From positions 42,204-106,203 of the forward strand of contig NZ_CAKZOT010000058.1 of the NCBI RefSeq assembly GCF_937138205.1: 64,000 nt of DNA. Reading direction: 5' to 3'. Below are positions 54,359-63,924 of the stretch, piece after piece. Each line of letters opens with the position of its first letter. Within the stretch, counting starts at the first letter, position 1. This DNA is from an uncultured Rhodospira sp. GTDB taxonomy: Bacteria > Pseudomonadota > Alphaproteobacteria > Rhodospirillales > Rhodospirillaceae. The notes beneath the pieces were generated by a model that ran no database searches, was not told where the DNA came from, and saw nothing but the letters and a program-made list of their open reading frames with translations. The translations under genes were made by a program, and so were the position numbers.

Positions 54359-57300
54359 TCAGCCCGACGCGCGCAGCACGCGGTGGGCCGGGAACACCAG
54401 GGTGACCGTCGTGCCCTCACCGACCGTGCTGTCCAGCGTGACCTCGCCGCCGTGCAGGTCGATCAGCGACTTGACGAGGGCGAGACCGAGGCCGGTCCCC
54501 CGCTCCGGCGAGTCCTGCGTCAGTCGCGACTGGCGGAACGGCTCGAAGATCGTGGCCACGTCCTCGGGCGGGATGCCGATGCCGGTGTCCTCGACCCGCA
54601 GGGCCACCGCGCCGTCCTCGCGCTGCCGCAGACCGACCGTGACCCGCCCGCCAGCGCGGGTGAACTTGATCGCGTTGGACAGCAGGTTGCTGACCATCTG
54701 CTTGAACGCCCGGGCATCGATCCACAGGTCCGGCGCGGCCTCGTCGATGTCGACCGAGAGCGTGAGGTCCCGCTGTTCGGCCCTCCGGCGCATCATGGTC
54801 AGGATCGCGGACATCGCCTCGTGGGGCGTCACCCGTGATTCCCGCAGGACGATGCGCCCGGACTCGACCTTCGCCATGTCGAGCACGTCGTCGATCAGCG
54901 ACAGCAGATACTCGCCGCTGGCCCGGATATCGCGAACATACTCCTCATAGCGCTCGTGGCCGAGCGGCCCGAGAATCTTCTGCTGCATCAGTTCGGAAAA
55001 GCCGTTGATGGCGTTCAGCGGCGTGCGCAGCTCGTGGCTCATGCGGGCCAGGAACGCGGATTTCGCCTGGTTCGCGCTTTCGGCCTGCTCACGCGCGTCG
55101 CGCAGGTCCTGCTCCCGGGCGATCCGCTCGGACACGTCCTCCAGCACGGCGACGATGTGGGTCGGGCGGCCCGACTCGTCGCCGACCGGCGCGAGACCGA
55201 CCTGGCACCAGAACGCCTCCCCGTGTTTCGTCAGCAGGCGCAACAGGCTGAACGACCGCTCGCCGGCAAGGTCGGCGTCGATCAGGCTGGCCATCATCGC
55301 CCCGAGATCGGGTGCCTCCTGACCATCCGCCTGCAGGAACCGGCAGGGGCGCCCCTCGACCTCCGCCTGTGTGTAGCCGGTCATCCGCTCGAACGCGGGG
55401 TTGCAGGAGACGATCGGCTGGTCCTGGTCGGCGCGGGTGATCAGGATCCCGTTGGTGGCGGCGTCCAGCGCCCGCGTGCGCAGGCGCAACATGTCCTCGA
55501 TGCGCCGCTGTTCGGTGACATCGGTCGTGGTGCCCCGGAATCCCCGCAACACGCCGACATCATCGAACACCGGCAGGCCGTTCGTCAGCAGCCGCACGGA
55601 CGCGCCCGCCTTGGTCCGCGCCCAGACGTCGAAGCCCTTGAAGGCCTCGCCGCTCCTGGCGGCCCCGCGCAACATGTCCTCGAAACGGTCCGCGTCGTCG
55701 GCGTCGATGAAATCCCGTGGCCGCAGCCCGAGAAGCTCCTGGGGCGTGTGCCCCATGGAGACCGCCACCCGGTCGGACACATAGGTGAACAGACCCTCGC
55801 GGTCGACCTCCCACACCCAGTCGGACATCGATTCGACGATATCGCGGAACCGTCGTTCCGAGGCGCGGAGGCGGTTTTCGAGATGCCGCCGTTCCGTGAT
55901 GTCGTAGTTGACGCCGACCAGACGAACGGGCTGCCCGCTCTCATCGTGCACCACGTGGGCGAACGATTTCAGGTGCCGCTCCGAACCGTCCGGCCGGGGG
56001 ACCCTGAAACTGGTCTCAAGCCGAGTCCCACGGGCGATGGCCGCCTCCGTATCCGCGACCGCCTGCTCGCGGTCATCCGGATGGACACGCCGCGCCCAGG
56101 CCTCGTAAGTGCTTTCTCCCTCTCCGGGACGGAGCCCATACAAAGGGAACATACGATCGTCCCACGTCTGGACCCGGGTCGACAGGTCCATATCCCAAAC
56201 GCCGATGCCGGCCGAGTCGGCCGCGACATGAAAGCGTTCATTGAGTCGCTGGATCTCCTGGCGCGCCCGATACATCTCGGTCACGTCGCGGAACACCAGC
56301 ACGACGCCCAGGATGGTCCCATCCCGCGCGCGGATCGGCGCCGCGCTGTCGGCGATCTGGAATCGGGACCCGTCGCGGCCGACGAGAAGGGTATCGTTGC
56401 CCAACTCCACGGCCTGCCCGCTGTCGAGCACCTGGCTGACCGGACTGGGAATCCGCAGCCCCGACCGCGCATCCTGGATGACGAACACATCGTCCAGCGG
56501 ACGGCCGACGGCCTCGCCTTGCGGGTACGCGGTCAGGGCCTCCGCCACCGGATTCATCTGCACCAGCCGGCCCTGGGCATCGGTGCTGATCACGGCATCT
56601 CCGATGGACAAGAGGGTGGCGCGCAGGCGTTCCTCGCTGGCGGCAAGATCAGCCTCGTGCCGCACGACGTCCGTTTCGGCCCGCCGCAGGATCACCGACA
56701 GCATCAACACAAGCCCCGCCAGCACCAACCCGGTGACCGCCACGATCCCGACGACCCGCGACTGGAACGCGGCCACCGCCCGCGTGACATCCCGGGCCAT
56801 GACGATCGCCCCAACGACCGCCCCGGCGGCATCCCGGTAGGGAACCACCCTTGCCTGCCACAGCGTCGTGCCGCCCTGGAACTGCACCAAGCCGTCGGGC
56901 GCGACGTCGGCGCCGGCCGTGGTGAGCGAGCGGAAGACGGGGTCCCAGGCGCCCGTGACGGCCTCGTCGGACGCAAAAATCAAGACATGGCTCGGGTAGC
57001 GATCCCACGCGGCGTCGCGCCCCAGCATGGCCATGCCGATTTCCCAGTCCTCCCGACGCAGCAGGGATTTGTCGATCAGGACCGCAAGCTCGACGCCGTC
57101 CACGCCGTGGGCGTGGTCCAGGGCCTCGTCGATCTCGCGGCCCAGTTCGACATAGCCGACCGTGACGTCACCCTCGGTCACCGGCCGTACGACCCGCAGC
57201 GTCAGGGTTCCCAGCGGCCCAAGCTCGACCCCGGACGCGACATCGCCGGTGCGGCGGGCCTCGCGCAGCGTGACCCGCGAGATCTCGTCGCCGTAGCGGT

Positions 57301-57745
57301 CCGGCTGGTGCAGACGCAGATGGGCCACGCCGTCCGGGCGATGGAAATAGAAGTGGGTGATGCCGTGGCGCGTTCGCAGGTCCTCGAACAACGGCAGGAA
57401 CCGGTCGTACAGGGCCTGGCGGTTCAGCGCCCGCAGGGACCGCTGCAACTCCGGCAGCCGCACCAGGGACGCGCTCAGCATGTCCATGGCATCGGCCTGA
57501 TACGCCACGGTGTCGGCCAGGTCGCCCAGCGTGTCCTGGAACGCGTGTTGGCTTTCGGTATCCAGGGCCTCCTTGCGGGCCGTGATCAGGACGGCGCCGA
57601 GCAACGCCACGAGCACGCCAAGCACGATCGCCAGCGGCGGCAGCAGACGCCGCCAAAGACGGTACCGTGTGGCGTGTGGCCGAGGCTGGGGTGTCGGGCT
57701 CTGTCCCGGCCTGTCCGCTGTCTGCCCGATGCTGCCTTCCCGCAC
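54359..57745 (-). CDS. Multi-PAS sensor histidine kinase
   Basis: 1128 aa. N-terminal helix (LLPPLAIVLGVLVALLGAVLI), periplasmic Cache-like region with THFYFHRPDGVAHLRLHQPDR, second helix, then four PAS domains and a kinase core. The HisKA phospho-site is H904 (MSHELRTPLN), and the ATPase motifs NLLSNAIKF, DTGIGIP and GTGLGLAL are intact. The last PAS carries GRPCRFLQ with C801, like the photoactive Cys of LOV domains, but other flavin contacts are missing. The GTG at 57745 has a GGAGG site; a TTG at 57787 would add 14 residues. No response regulator is adjacent. It is convergent with the sensor gene before it, without a gap. Confidence 0.9.
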   Translation of the reverse strand: MREGSIGQTADRPGQSPTPQPRPHATRYRLWRRLLPPLAIVLGVLVALLGAVLITARKEALDTESQHAFQDTLGDLADTVAYQADAMDMLSASLVRLPELQRSLRALNRQALYDRFLPLFEDLRTRHGITHFYFHRPDGVAHLRLHQPDRYGDEISRVTLREARRTGDVASGVELGPLGTLTLRVVRPVTEGDVTVGYVELGREIDEALDHAHGVDGVELAVLIDKSLLRREDWEIGMAMLGRDAAWDRYPSHVLIFASDEAVTGAWDPVFRSLTTAGADVAPDGLVQFQGGTTLWQARVVPYRDAAGAVVGAIVMARDVTRAVAAFQSRVVGIVAVTGLVLAGLVLMLSVILRRAETDVVRHEADLAASEERLRATLLSIGDAVISTDAQGRLVQMNPVAEALTAYPQGEAVGRPLDDVFVIQDARSGLRIPSPVSQVLDSGQAVELGNDTLLVGRDGSRFQIADSAAPIRARDGTILGVVLVFRDVTEMYRARQEIQRLNERFHVAADSAGIGVWDMDLSTRVQTWDDRMFPLYGLRPGEGESTYEAWARRVHPDDREQAVADTEAAIARGTRLETSFRVPRPDGSERHLKSFAHVVHDESGQPVRLVGVNYDITERRHLENRLRASERRFRDIVESMSDWVWEVDREGLFTYVSDRVAVSMGHTPQELLGLRPRDFIDADDADRFEDMLRGAARSGEAFKGFDVWARTKAGASVRLLTNGLPVFDDVGVLRGFRGTTTDVTEQRRIEDMLRLRTRALDAATNGILITRADQDQPIVSCNPAFERMTGYTQAEVEGRPCRFLQADGQEAPDLGAMMASLIDADLAGERSFSLLRLLTKHGEAFWCQVGLAPVGDESGRPTHIVAVLEDVSERIAREQDLRDAREQAESANQAKSAFLARMSHELRTPLNAINGFSELMQQKILGPLGHERYEEYVRDIRASGEYLLSLIDDVLDMAKVESGRIVLRESRVTPHEAMSAILTMMRRRAEQRDLTLSVDIDEAAPDLWIDARAFKQMVSNLLSNAIKFTRAGGRVTVGLRQREDGAVALRVEDTGIGIPPEDVATIFEPFRQSRLTQDSPERGTGLGLALVKSLIDLHGGEVTLDSTVGEGTTVTLVFPAHRVLRASG

Positions 57746-58115
57746 GACGCGCGCCTCCGCACCGTCACGGCGCCTGTTCGCGCCCAACGACCCGTGTTCT
57801 GTGACACCGGCCGCGTCCCGACACGACTCTGTCGGCGCCTATGGCAGAATAGTACCAAAGCCCTTGTGGGGAAATATGCCTTTGGGATCAGGCCCGTCGG
57901 ACCCCGTTCGGGTGGATCGGATCCTGGTTTACGCGTCCACCCGTGACGACGCGCGCCCGCAACGACGACTCACGGGCCTTCACGTCCATGATGGCATCAT
58001 AGAAGTGGCCCCCCTAAGACGGACCACCCCAGCGACGGGTTGAGTTCTTCACGGGGTTCTGTACGGTCGCCCCACAGACCAGCCTCGCCCCGCCGACCGC
58101 ACCGGAGAGTCCGCC
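57746..58115. other. Intergenic region between the histidine kinase and the MBL-fold gene
   Basis: These 370 bp separate two divergent genes. The segment 57840-57890 is AT-richer than the rest and may carry the kinase promoter (a TACTAT-like box on the minus strand near 57850). I see no gene or strong repeat in it. Confidence 0.35.
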
Positions 58116-58754
58116 ATGGCCATCAGCGTCGTCGTTGTCCCCGTGACACCGTTCCAGCAGAACTGTTCCCTGATCTGGGACGATACGACCATGACCGGCG
58201 CCCTGATCGACCCCGGCGGCGACATCGACCGCGTGCTGTCCGTGGTGGCCGACAAGGGCGTGACCCTCGAAAAGATCCTTCTGACCCACGGCCACCTCGA
58301 CCACATCGCCGGCGCCGGAACCCTGGCCGACCGCCTCGGCGTGCCCATCGAGGGACCGCACCGCGACGAGGCGTTCTGGATCGATCAACTGGACCAGCAG
58401 GCGCGCATGTTCGGCTGGCCGGAGACACCGGCCCCCGTGACGCCGACGCGGTGGCTGGAGGAGGGCGACACGGTAACAGTGGGCGGCCTGACGCTGGATG
58501 TGTACCTGTGCCCCGGCCATACCCCCGGCCACGTGGTGTTCGTGGAATCCCAGGCGCGCATCGCCTTCGTCGGCGACGTGCTGTTCGCCGGCTCGGTCGG
58601 GCGGACGGATTTTCCGAAGTCCGATCCCGACGCCCTGATCCGATCCATCATGAACACCCTCTTGCCTCTGGGCGACGACATCACCTTCGTCCCCGGCCAC
58701 GGCCCCACCTCCACCTTCGGCCAAGAGCGGATGAGCAATCCGTTTTTGCGGTGA
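58116..58754 (+). CDS. MBL-fold metallo-hydrolase (glyoxalase II-like, YcbL type)
   Basis: 212 aa. The metal-binding motif THGHLDH (H58, H60, D62, H63) is intact, followed by CPGHTPGHVVF, FVGDVLFAGSVGRTDFP and the C-terminal FVPGHGPTSTFGQE, as in the YcbL/GloB-like group of thioester hydrolases. Substrate unknown; hydrolysis of S-lactoylglutathione-like esters is the best family guess. A CCGGAGAG ribosome site precedes the ATG. Confidence 0.88.
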   Translation: MAISVVVVPVTPFQQNCSLIWDDTTMTGALIDPGGDIDRVLSVVADKGVTLEKILLTHGHLDHIAGAGTLADRLGVPIEGPHRDEAFWIDQLDQQARMFGWPETPAPVTPTRWLEEGDTVTVGGLTLDVYLCPGHTPGHVVFVESQARIAFVGDVLFAGSVGRTDFPKSDPDALIRSIMNTLLPLGDDITFVPGHGPTSTFGQERMSNPFLR

Positions 58755-58843
58755 GGGCGCGGCGCCCGCGACCTTGACCCGCCCGCGGCCGCTCCCCATG
58801 GTGGGGGCGCGGCGCGATGCGGCGCCGTCACCCGCGTTGGGAT

Positions 58844-61114
58844 ATGCCCGTGCCCCCGGCCAAGCCAACCAAGCAAGCGCCCTTCCCCACCCGGGCGGAG
58901 GTGCTGGACTACATCCGCGACAACCCCGACCATGTGGGCAAGCGGGAGATTTCGCGCGCCTTCCAGTTGGACGCGGAACAGCGCCCGCAACTCCGCCAGA
59001 TGCTCAAGCAACTGGAGGACGAGGGCCACATCCAGCGAGGCCGCAAGCGGCGGTTCGCGCCGCCGGGCACGCTGCCCGAGGTGACCGTCCTGACCATCCA
59101 CGCCACCGACCAGGACGGCGAGTTGCTGGCCCGCCCGGACACCTGGGACACGGAGGACCTGGGGCCGCCGCCGCGCGTGCTGGTGCTGCAAATGAAGGGC
59201 CGCCACGCCACCGCCGTCGGCGTCGGCGACCGCGTGCTGGCGCGCCTGACCCGCGACGGCGAAACCAGCTACACCGCCAAGCCGATCAAGCGGCTGGCCT
59301 CCGCCCCCACCCGCCTGCTGGGGGTGCTGGCCGAGGGGCCGGACGGCTGGCGCCTGCGCCCCACCAACAAGCGCGACCGCAACGAATACCTTGTGCGCGG
59401 CGGTGACCGGAACGGCGCCGAGGCCGGCGAACTGGTCGAGGCGGAGGTGGTGCCAGGCCGCACCTATGGCCTGCGCATGGCCAAGGTCCTGGACCGCCTG
59501 GGGGACACCGCCAACCCGCGCGCCGTCAGCCTGATCTGCATCCACAGCCACGGCATTCCCACCGAGTGGCCGCCCGAAGCCGAGGATCAGGCGAAAACGG
59601 CCGGTCCCACCCCGCCCGACGGCCGCGAGGACCTTCGCGCCGTGCCCCTGGTGACCATCGACGGCGAGGACGCGCGCGACTTCGACGACGCGGTGTGGGC
59701 CGAGCCCGATCCCGAGCCGACCAACCGGGGCGGCTGGCACGCGATGGTGGCCATCGCCGACGTGGCTTGGTACGTGCGCCCGGGCGACGCGCTCGACGAC
59801 GAGGCCATGCGGCGCGGCAACTCGGTCTATTTCCCCGACCGCGTGGTGCCCATGCTGCCGGAGGCGCTGTCCAACGGCTGGTGCTCGCTGCGCCCGCACG
59901 AGGACCGGGGCTGTCTGGCGGTCGAGATGTGGTTCGACGCCGACGGCAAGAAGCTGCGGCATCGGTTCCTGCGCGGGGTGATGCGCTCGGCGGCGCGGCT
60001 GACATATACGCAAGTTCAGATGGCCGTGGACGGCAGCCCGGACGACACCACCGGTCCGCTGGTCGAGCCGCTGTTGACCCCACTTTACGGCGTGTTCCAG
60101 GCGCTCGACGGCGCGCGCCGCAAGAGGGGCAGCCTGGATCTCGACCTGCCGGAACGGCGCGTGATCGTCGCCGAGGACGGCACCGTCGCCGACATCCAGC
60201 CGCGTCCGCGCTACGATAGCCACCGGCTGATCGAGGAACTGATGATCGCCGCCAACGTCTGCGCCGCCGAGGAACTGGAGCGGGTGCGCCAGCCCTGCCT
60301 GTACCGCATCCACGACGAGCCGTCGCAGGAGAAGCTGACGGCGCTGCGCGACTTCCTGCGCACCCTGGACATCAAGCTGGCGCCCGGGCAGGTCCTCACC
60401 CCGCAGCTGTTCAACCGCGTGCTGGAACACGCCCGCGACACCGAGCACGAGCACCTGGTGAACGAGGTGGTGCTGCGCGCCCAGGCGCAGGCGGAATACA
60501 ATCCGGACAACATCGGCCATTTCGGGTTGGGGCTGCGGCGCTACGCGCATTTCACCTCGCCCATCCGGCGCTATGCCGACCTGATGGTGCACCGGGCGCT
60601 GATCCGGGGCCTTTCGCTGGGTGACGGCGGGCTGGCGGATGACCAGATCGATCAGTTCGCCCAGATCGGCGGCCACATCTCCTCGACCGAACGCCGCGCC
60701 GCCGCCGCCGAGCGCGACGCGGTGAATCGGTTCACCGTCGCCTTCCTGGCCAGCCGGGTGGGGGCGACCTTCACCGGCCGCGTGAACGGGGTGACCCGGG
60801 CCGGCCTGTTCGTCACCCTGAACGACACCGGCGCGGACGGCCTGATCCCCATCAGCACCCTGCCGGCGGATTTCTACTGGCACAACGAGGAGGCCCGCTG
60901 CCTGGAAGGGCGCGAGCACGGCCGCGTCTACCGCCTGGGCCAACCGGTCACCGTGCGCCTGCGCGAGGCCGACCCCATCGCCGGCGGCCTGCTGTTCGAG
61001 CTGCTGGAGGATGACGAGGACGCCGCCCCGTCGTCCGGCCCGGGCCGAGGCCGGCGGGGGCGCCCCCCGGCGGTGCGGCGGGGTCCCGGGAAACGCGCTG
61101 GCGGACGGCGGTAG
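58844..61114 (+). CDS. rnr: Ribonuclease R
   Basis: 756 aa. An N-terminal helix-turn-helix (FPTRAEVLDYIRDNPDHVGKREISRAF) and cold-shock-like domains precede the RNB exonuclease domain (TIDGEDARDFDDAVWAE, then NSVYFPDRVVPMLPEALSNGWCSL and HFTSPIRRYADLMVHR). A C-terminal S1 domain (GATFTGRVNGVTRAGLFVTLNDTGADGLIPI) and a basic tail follow. It degrades structured RNA processively from 3' to 5'. Starts at 58844 or 58817 are both possible; 58844 (MPVPPAKPT) fits family N-termini better. Confidence 0.95.
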   Translation: MPVPPAKPTKQAPFPTRAEVLDYIRDNPDHVGKREISRAFQLDAEQRPQLRQMLKQLEDEGHIQRGRKRRFAPPGTLPEVTVLTIHATDQDGELLARPDTWDTEDLGPPPRVLVLQMKGRHATAVGVGDRVLARLTRDGETSYTAKPIKRLASAPTRLLGVLAEGPDGWRLRPTNKRDRNEYLVRGGDRNGAEAGELVEAEVVPGRTYGLRMAKVLDRLGDTANPRAVSLICIHSHGIPTEWPPEAEDQAKTAGPTPPDGREDLRAVPLVTIDGEDARDFDDAVWAEPDPEPTNRGGWHAMVAIADVAWYVRPGDALDDEAMRRGNSVYFPDRVVPMLPEALSNGWCSLRPHEDRGCLAVEMWFDADGKKLRHRFLRGVMRSAARLTYTQVQMAVDGSPDDTTGPLVEPLLTPLYGVFQALDGARRKRGSLDLDLPERRVIVAEDGTVADIQPRPRYDSHRLIEELMIAANVCAAEELERVRQPCLYRIHDEPSQEKLTALRDFLRTLDIKLAPGQVLTPQLFNRVLEHARDTEHEHLVNEVVLRAQAQAEYNPDNIGHFGLGLRRYAHFTSPIRRYADLMVHRALIRGLSLGDGGLADDQIDQFAQIGGHISSTERRAAAAERDAVNRFTVAFLASRVGATFTGRVNGVTRAGLFVTLNDTGADGLIPISTLPADFYWHNEEARCLEGREHGRVYRLGQPVTVRLREADPIAGGLLFELLEDDEDAAPSSGPGRGRRGRPPAVRRGPGKRAGGRR

Positions 61115-61142
61115 GGCGAATGGCGGCCGTTCCAGACGCCCG

Positions 61143-61541
61143 TCACGGCGCAATCAGGGTGATGGACGGAAAGTATGTCCTGTACCGGCGGGCATCCCGT
61201 GTCAGGAGCGGCCGGTTCAGAACGGCGGCATGGGCGCCAATAAAAAAGTCCGGAAGCACACTGGTTCGCGCGCCCCCTTTGGAACGATAGGCCCGGAAAG
61301 CCTTGCCAGCCAGGAACAGCGCCGGACGGGGAATGTCCTCCATGCCAATCCCGATGTCCGCAAGGACAGCATCAAGCGCTTCGATCCGCTCATATCCAAC
61401 AGATACTTCGGCGTAGACGACGGGATTGATGGCCAAAGGGCCAGCCACGGCGGCGGCATCAAGGTGGTGGATGGACCATTCGGCCCAGACCGGATCGTCG
61501 GTGGCAACATCAAGCAGGACGTTGGTATCGACCAGCGTCAC
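61143..61541 (-). CDS. vapC: PIN-domain toxin VapC
   Basis: 132 aa. The four acidic residues of the PIN nuclease site are present: D5 (MTLVDTNVLLDV), E45 (VVYAEVSVGY), D98 (LPDFFIGAHA) and D116 (LLTRDARRY). VapC toxins are RNases that act on tRNA or rRNA. It overlaps the antitoxin gene by 4 bp, the usual order antitoxin then toxin. All key residues are intact, so it is probably active. Confidence 0.92.
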   Translation of the reverse strand: MTLVDTNVLLDVATDDPVWAEWSIHHLDAAAVAGPLAINPVVYAEVSVGYERIEALDAVLADIGIGMEDIPRPALFLAGKAFRAYRSKGGARTSVLPDFFIGAHAAVLNRPLLTRDARRYRTYFPSITLIAP

Positions 61542-61783
61542 CCCGCGCTGTCCTCGTTTCGCATCAGGGCCATGATCTGGTCGGTGGTCAGCCCGGCCGT
61601 CGCCGTGCCGCGCAACCGCTCGAACCGGCTCGGCCGAACCGGCCCCTGATCCGCCTTGCGCAGAACGATGCCGCCGTCCGGCGCGACCTCGAACTCGACC
61701 GCGCTGCCCGGACCGATGCCGAGACGGTCGCGCACCGGCTTGGGAATCGTCACTTGACCCTTGCTGGTCACCAGTGTCGCCAT
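61538..61783 (-). CDS. vapB: AbrB/SpoVT-type antitoxin VapB
   Basis: 81 aa. The swapped-hairpin AbrB domain (ATLVTSKGQVTIPKPVRDRLGIGPGSAVEFE) takes the first 45 residues and binds the operator; the tail (GTATAGLTTDQIMALMRNED) should wrap around VapC. The ATG at 61783 follows GAGGCAG; an in-frame start at 61900 would add 39 non-conserved residues. The pair is probably autoregulated. Confidence 0.92.
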   Translation of the reverse strand: MATLVTSKGQVTIPKPVRDRLGIGPGSAVEFEVAPDGGIVLRKADQGPVRPSRFERLRGTATAGLTTDQIMALMRNEDSAG

Positions 61784-62028
61784 GGCTGCCTCGGGAATGC
61801 GTTTGACACGGATGATCTCACGATACGCGTCCTGTCCCCAATTGCCCACCCCATGTGATGCTCCGATTCGTCGTGGTCGATCCGGCTCCGCCCCTGCCAC
61901 CGTCCCCTGTAGTGATTTCCTAACCCTTTTCCCGTACAGTGCGGATCAGGCTCACATCGGCGCGGGCGGCGGCCCGGGATCCGAGTGGTCCGGCCCTCTC
62001 CCCTCGACAGAATGAAGCCGTGTCGTCG

Positions 62029-63645
62029 ATGAGTCGTCTTGCTCGCCCCGTGTCCTGGCTCCTGGTGCTGGTCGGCCTGATCCTGGCCGGCCTGTTCCTG
62101 GCCGCCTGCGCGCCGCCGCGCGCGCTGCCGCCGACGCCGGGATCGCCGAGTACGGACGCCCGCCCGATCCCCCCGGAGCCGTTCACCCGCGAACAGGCCC
62201 AGCGCCTGTTCACCCACGGCTATGTCGCCGTGTCCAGCCGCTACATCGAACCCGTGGACATGGCCACCTTCGTGAGCGCCGGCCTGCACGGGCTCACCCG
62301 GATCGACCCGGCGCTGGACTTCGGCATCCGCGACGGCGTGCTCGCCCTGTCGCGGGACGACCAGCCCGTGGCCGCGTTGCCGACCCCGGCCGACGGACGC
62401 GGCAGCGACTGGGCGCGGCTGAGCATCGACGCCATCCAGGCGGCGCGGGCGGTCTCCCCGCCGCTGGCGGCGGCGGATGCCGAGGCGGTGTACGACGCCC
62501 TGTTCGATGCCGCGCTGGCCAGCCTGGACCCCTTCTCGCGCTATGCCGGTGCCGAGGAAGCGCGCCTGAACCGGGGTACCCGCAACGGGTTCGGCGGCAT
62601 CGGCATTCTGTTCGAGATCGACGAGACCGACGCCGTGATGGTGCGCGAGGTGGTGGCCGACGGCCCCGCCGACCGCGCCGGCCTGAAGGCGGGCGACCGG
62701 ATCGTGGCCGTCGAGGACGTCCCGTTCACCCGGCCGACCAACCAGACGGTGCGCGCGCTGTTGCGCGGCCCCGTGGGCGTGCCGGTGCGGCTGACCATCC
62801 GGCGGGACTCGCTGGTCGAGGTGACCGTCGAGCGCGGCCTGATCGTCATGCCGACGGTCGAGTTGGTCCGCCAGGACGGGATCGCGGTGCTGCGCCTCAG
62901 CAGTTTCAACCAGGCCACCGCCGAGGCCGTCGCCGACGCCGTGCGCGAGGCGCGCCATTGGGGCGACACGCGCGGCCTGATCATCGACATGCGCGGCAAT
63001 CCGGGCGGCCTGTTGGACCAGTCGGTCACCGTCGCCGACCTGTTCCTGGACGAAGGGACCATCGTCTCGACGCGCGGCCGCCATCCGGAGGCGCGACAGT
63101 ACTACAGCGCCACGCGCGGCGACATCGCCGGTGGCCTGCCGATCGTCGTCCTCATGGACGGCGAGTCCGCCTCGGCGGCCGAGATCGTCGCCGCCGCCCT
63201 GCAGGACGGTGGCCGGGCCGTGGTCATCGGCACCACCAGCTACGGCAAGGGCACGGTGCAGACGGTTGTCCAGTTGCCCAACGGCGGCGAGATCACACTC
63301 ACCTGGTCTCGGTTTCACAGTCCGTCCGGGTATGTCCTGCACGGGCTGGGCGTGCCCCCCGTGGCCTGCACCAGCGGCCGCGCCCGGCGCACGGAGCCGG
63401 CGATGGTCGAGCGCGTGCTGGCCGATGTGCGCGGCCACGCCGACACCATCGCCCGACGGCTGTCGTCATGGCGCCACACCGCCTTCGAGGACACCGAGCG
63501 CCGCCTTCGCCTGCGGGCGTTGTGCCCGGCCGAGCACCATGAGCCGGACGGCCTGGACGAGGTCGTGGCGCGGCGGCTGATTCGCGATCCGGGTCTGTAC
63601 GCCCGGGCCATCGGCCTGGTGGGGGCGAATGCCGCCTATCGCTGA
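62029..63645 (+). CDS. S41-family carboxy-terminal processing peptidase, lipoprotein
   Basis: 538 aa. The signal sequence LLVLVGLILAGLFLAAC has a lipobox, so the protein is probably lipid-anchored in the periplasm. A PDZ domain (FGGIGILFEIDET; GPADRAGLKAGDRIVAVEDVP) lies inside the protease domain. The S41 catalytic region has IIDMRGNPGGLL, DGESASAAEI (S380/S382) and YGKGTVQ with the catalytic Lys K407. It trims or degrades periplasmic proteins. The last 90 residues are an unmatched C-terminal region. The ATG at 62029 is chosen; GTG at 62020 is the alternative. Ribosome site weak. Confidence 0.9.
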   Translation: MSRLARPVSWLLVLVGLILAGLFLAACAPPRALPPTPGSPSTDARPIPPEPFTREQAQRLFTHGYVAVSSRYIEPVDMATFVSAGLHGLTRIDPALDFGIRDGVLALSRDDQPVAALPTPADGRGSDWARLSIDAIQAARAVSPPLAAADAEAVYDALFDAALASLDPFSRYAGAEEARLNRGTRNGFGGIGILFEIDETDAVMVREVVADGPADRAGLKAGDRIVAVEDVPFTRPTNQTVRALLRGPVGVPVRLTIRRDSLVEVTVERGLIVMPTVELVRQDGIAVLRLSSFNQATAEAVADAVREARHWGDTRGLIIDMRGNPGGLLDQSVTVADLFLDEGTIVSTRGRHPEARQYYSATRGDIAGGLPIVVLMDGESASAAEIVAAALQDGGRAVVIGTTSYGKGTVQTVVQLPNGGEITLTWSRFHSPSGYVLHGLGVPPVACTSGRARRTEPAMVERVLADVRGHADTIARRLSSWRHTAFEDTERRLRLRALCPAEHHEPDGLDEVVARRLIRDPGLYARAIGLVGANAAYR

Positions 63646-63664
63646 GCATTTGGTGGACACATCC

Positions 63665-63692
63665 TTGACATCGGCCGCGTTCGGCGTATGGT
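63665..63692 (+). promoter_or_regulatory. Sigma70-like promoter of rpmG
   Basis: TTGACA at 63665-63670 and TATGGT at 63687-63692 with a 16-bp spacer. Predicted start near 63699, 37 nt before the rpmG ATG. It lies just after the peptidase stop. Confidence 0.6.
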
Positions 63693-63735
63693 GCGCGGCT
63701 CTTCCTCGACCCATTACGCAAGCGGGATCCGACCC

Positions 63736-63903
63736 ATGGCAAAGCCGGCAACCATCCAGGTCAAGCTCCAGAGCACGGCGGGCACGGGCTACTTCTATGT
63801 GGCCAAGAAGAACCCGCGTAAGACCACCGAAAAGCTTGAGTTCCGCAAATACGATCCGAAGGCGCGCAAGCACGTCGTCTTCAAGGAAACCAAGCTGAAA
63901 TAG
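63736..63903 (+). CDS. rpmG: 50S ribosomal protein L33
   Basis: 55 aa, the full normal size. [28 protein letters not shown] followed by [19 protein letters not shown] is a complete L33. The zinc-binding cysteine pairs of some L33 forms are absent, so this is the zinc-independent (C-minus) type. Component of the large ribosomal subunit near the E site. Confidence 0.97.
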   Translation: MAKPATIQVKLQSTAGTGYFYVAKKNPRKTTEKLEFRKYDPKARKHVVFKETKLK

Positions 63904-63909
63904 CCGTTC

Positions 63910-63924
63910 AGGGGCTCGGCCCCT
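63910..63924 (+). terminator. Short hairpin after rpmG
   Basis: AGGGGC and GCCCCT pair around a TCG loop, 6 bp after the stop codon. No T-run follows, so its terminator role is uncertain. Confidence 0.35.

Noticed and set aside
54956..57946. 996-aa plus-strand frame over the histidine kinase
   Set aside because: Antisense shadow of a kinase with intact motifs on the minus strand.
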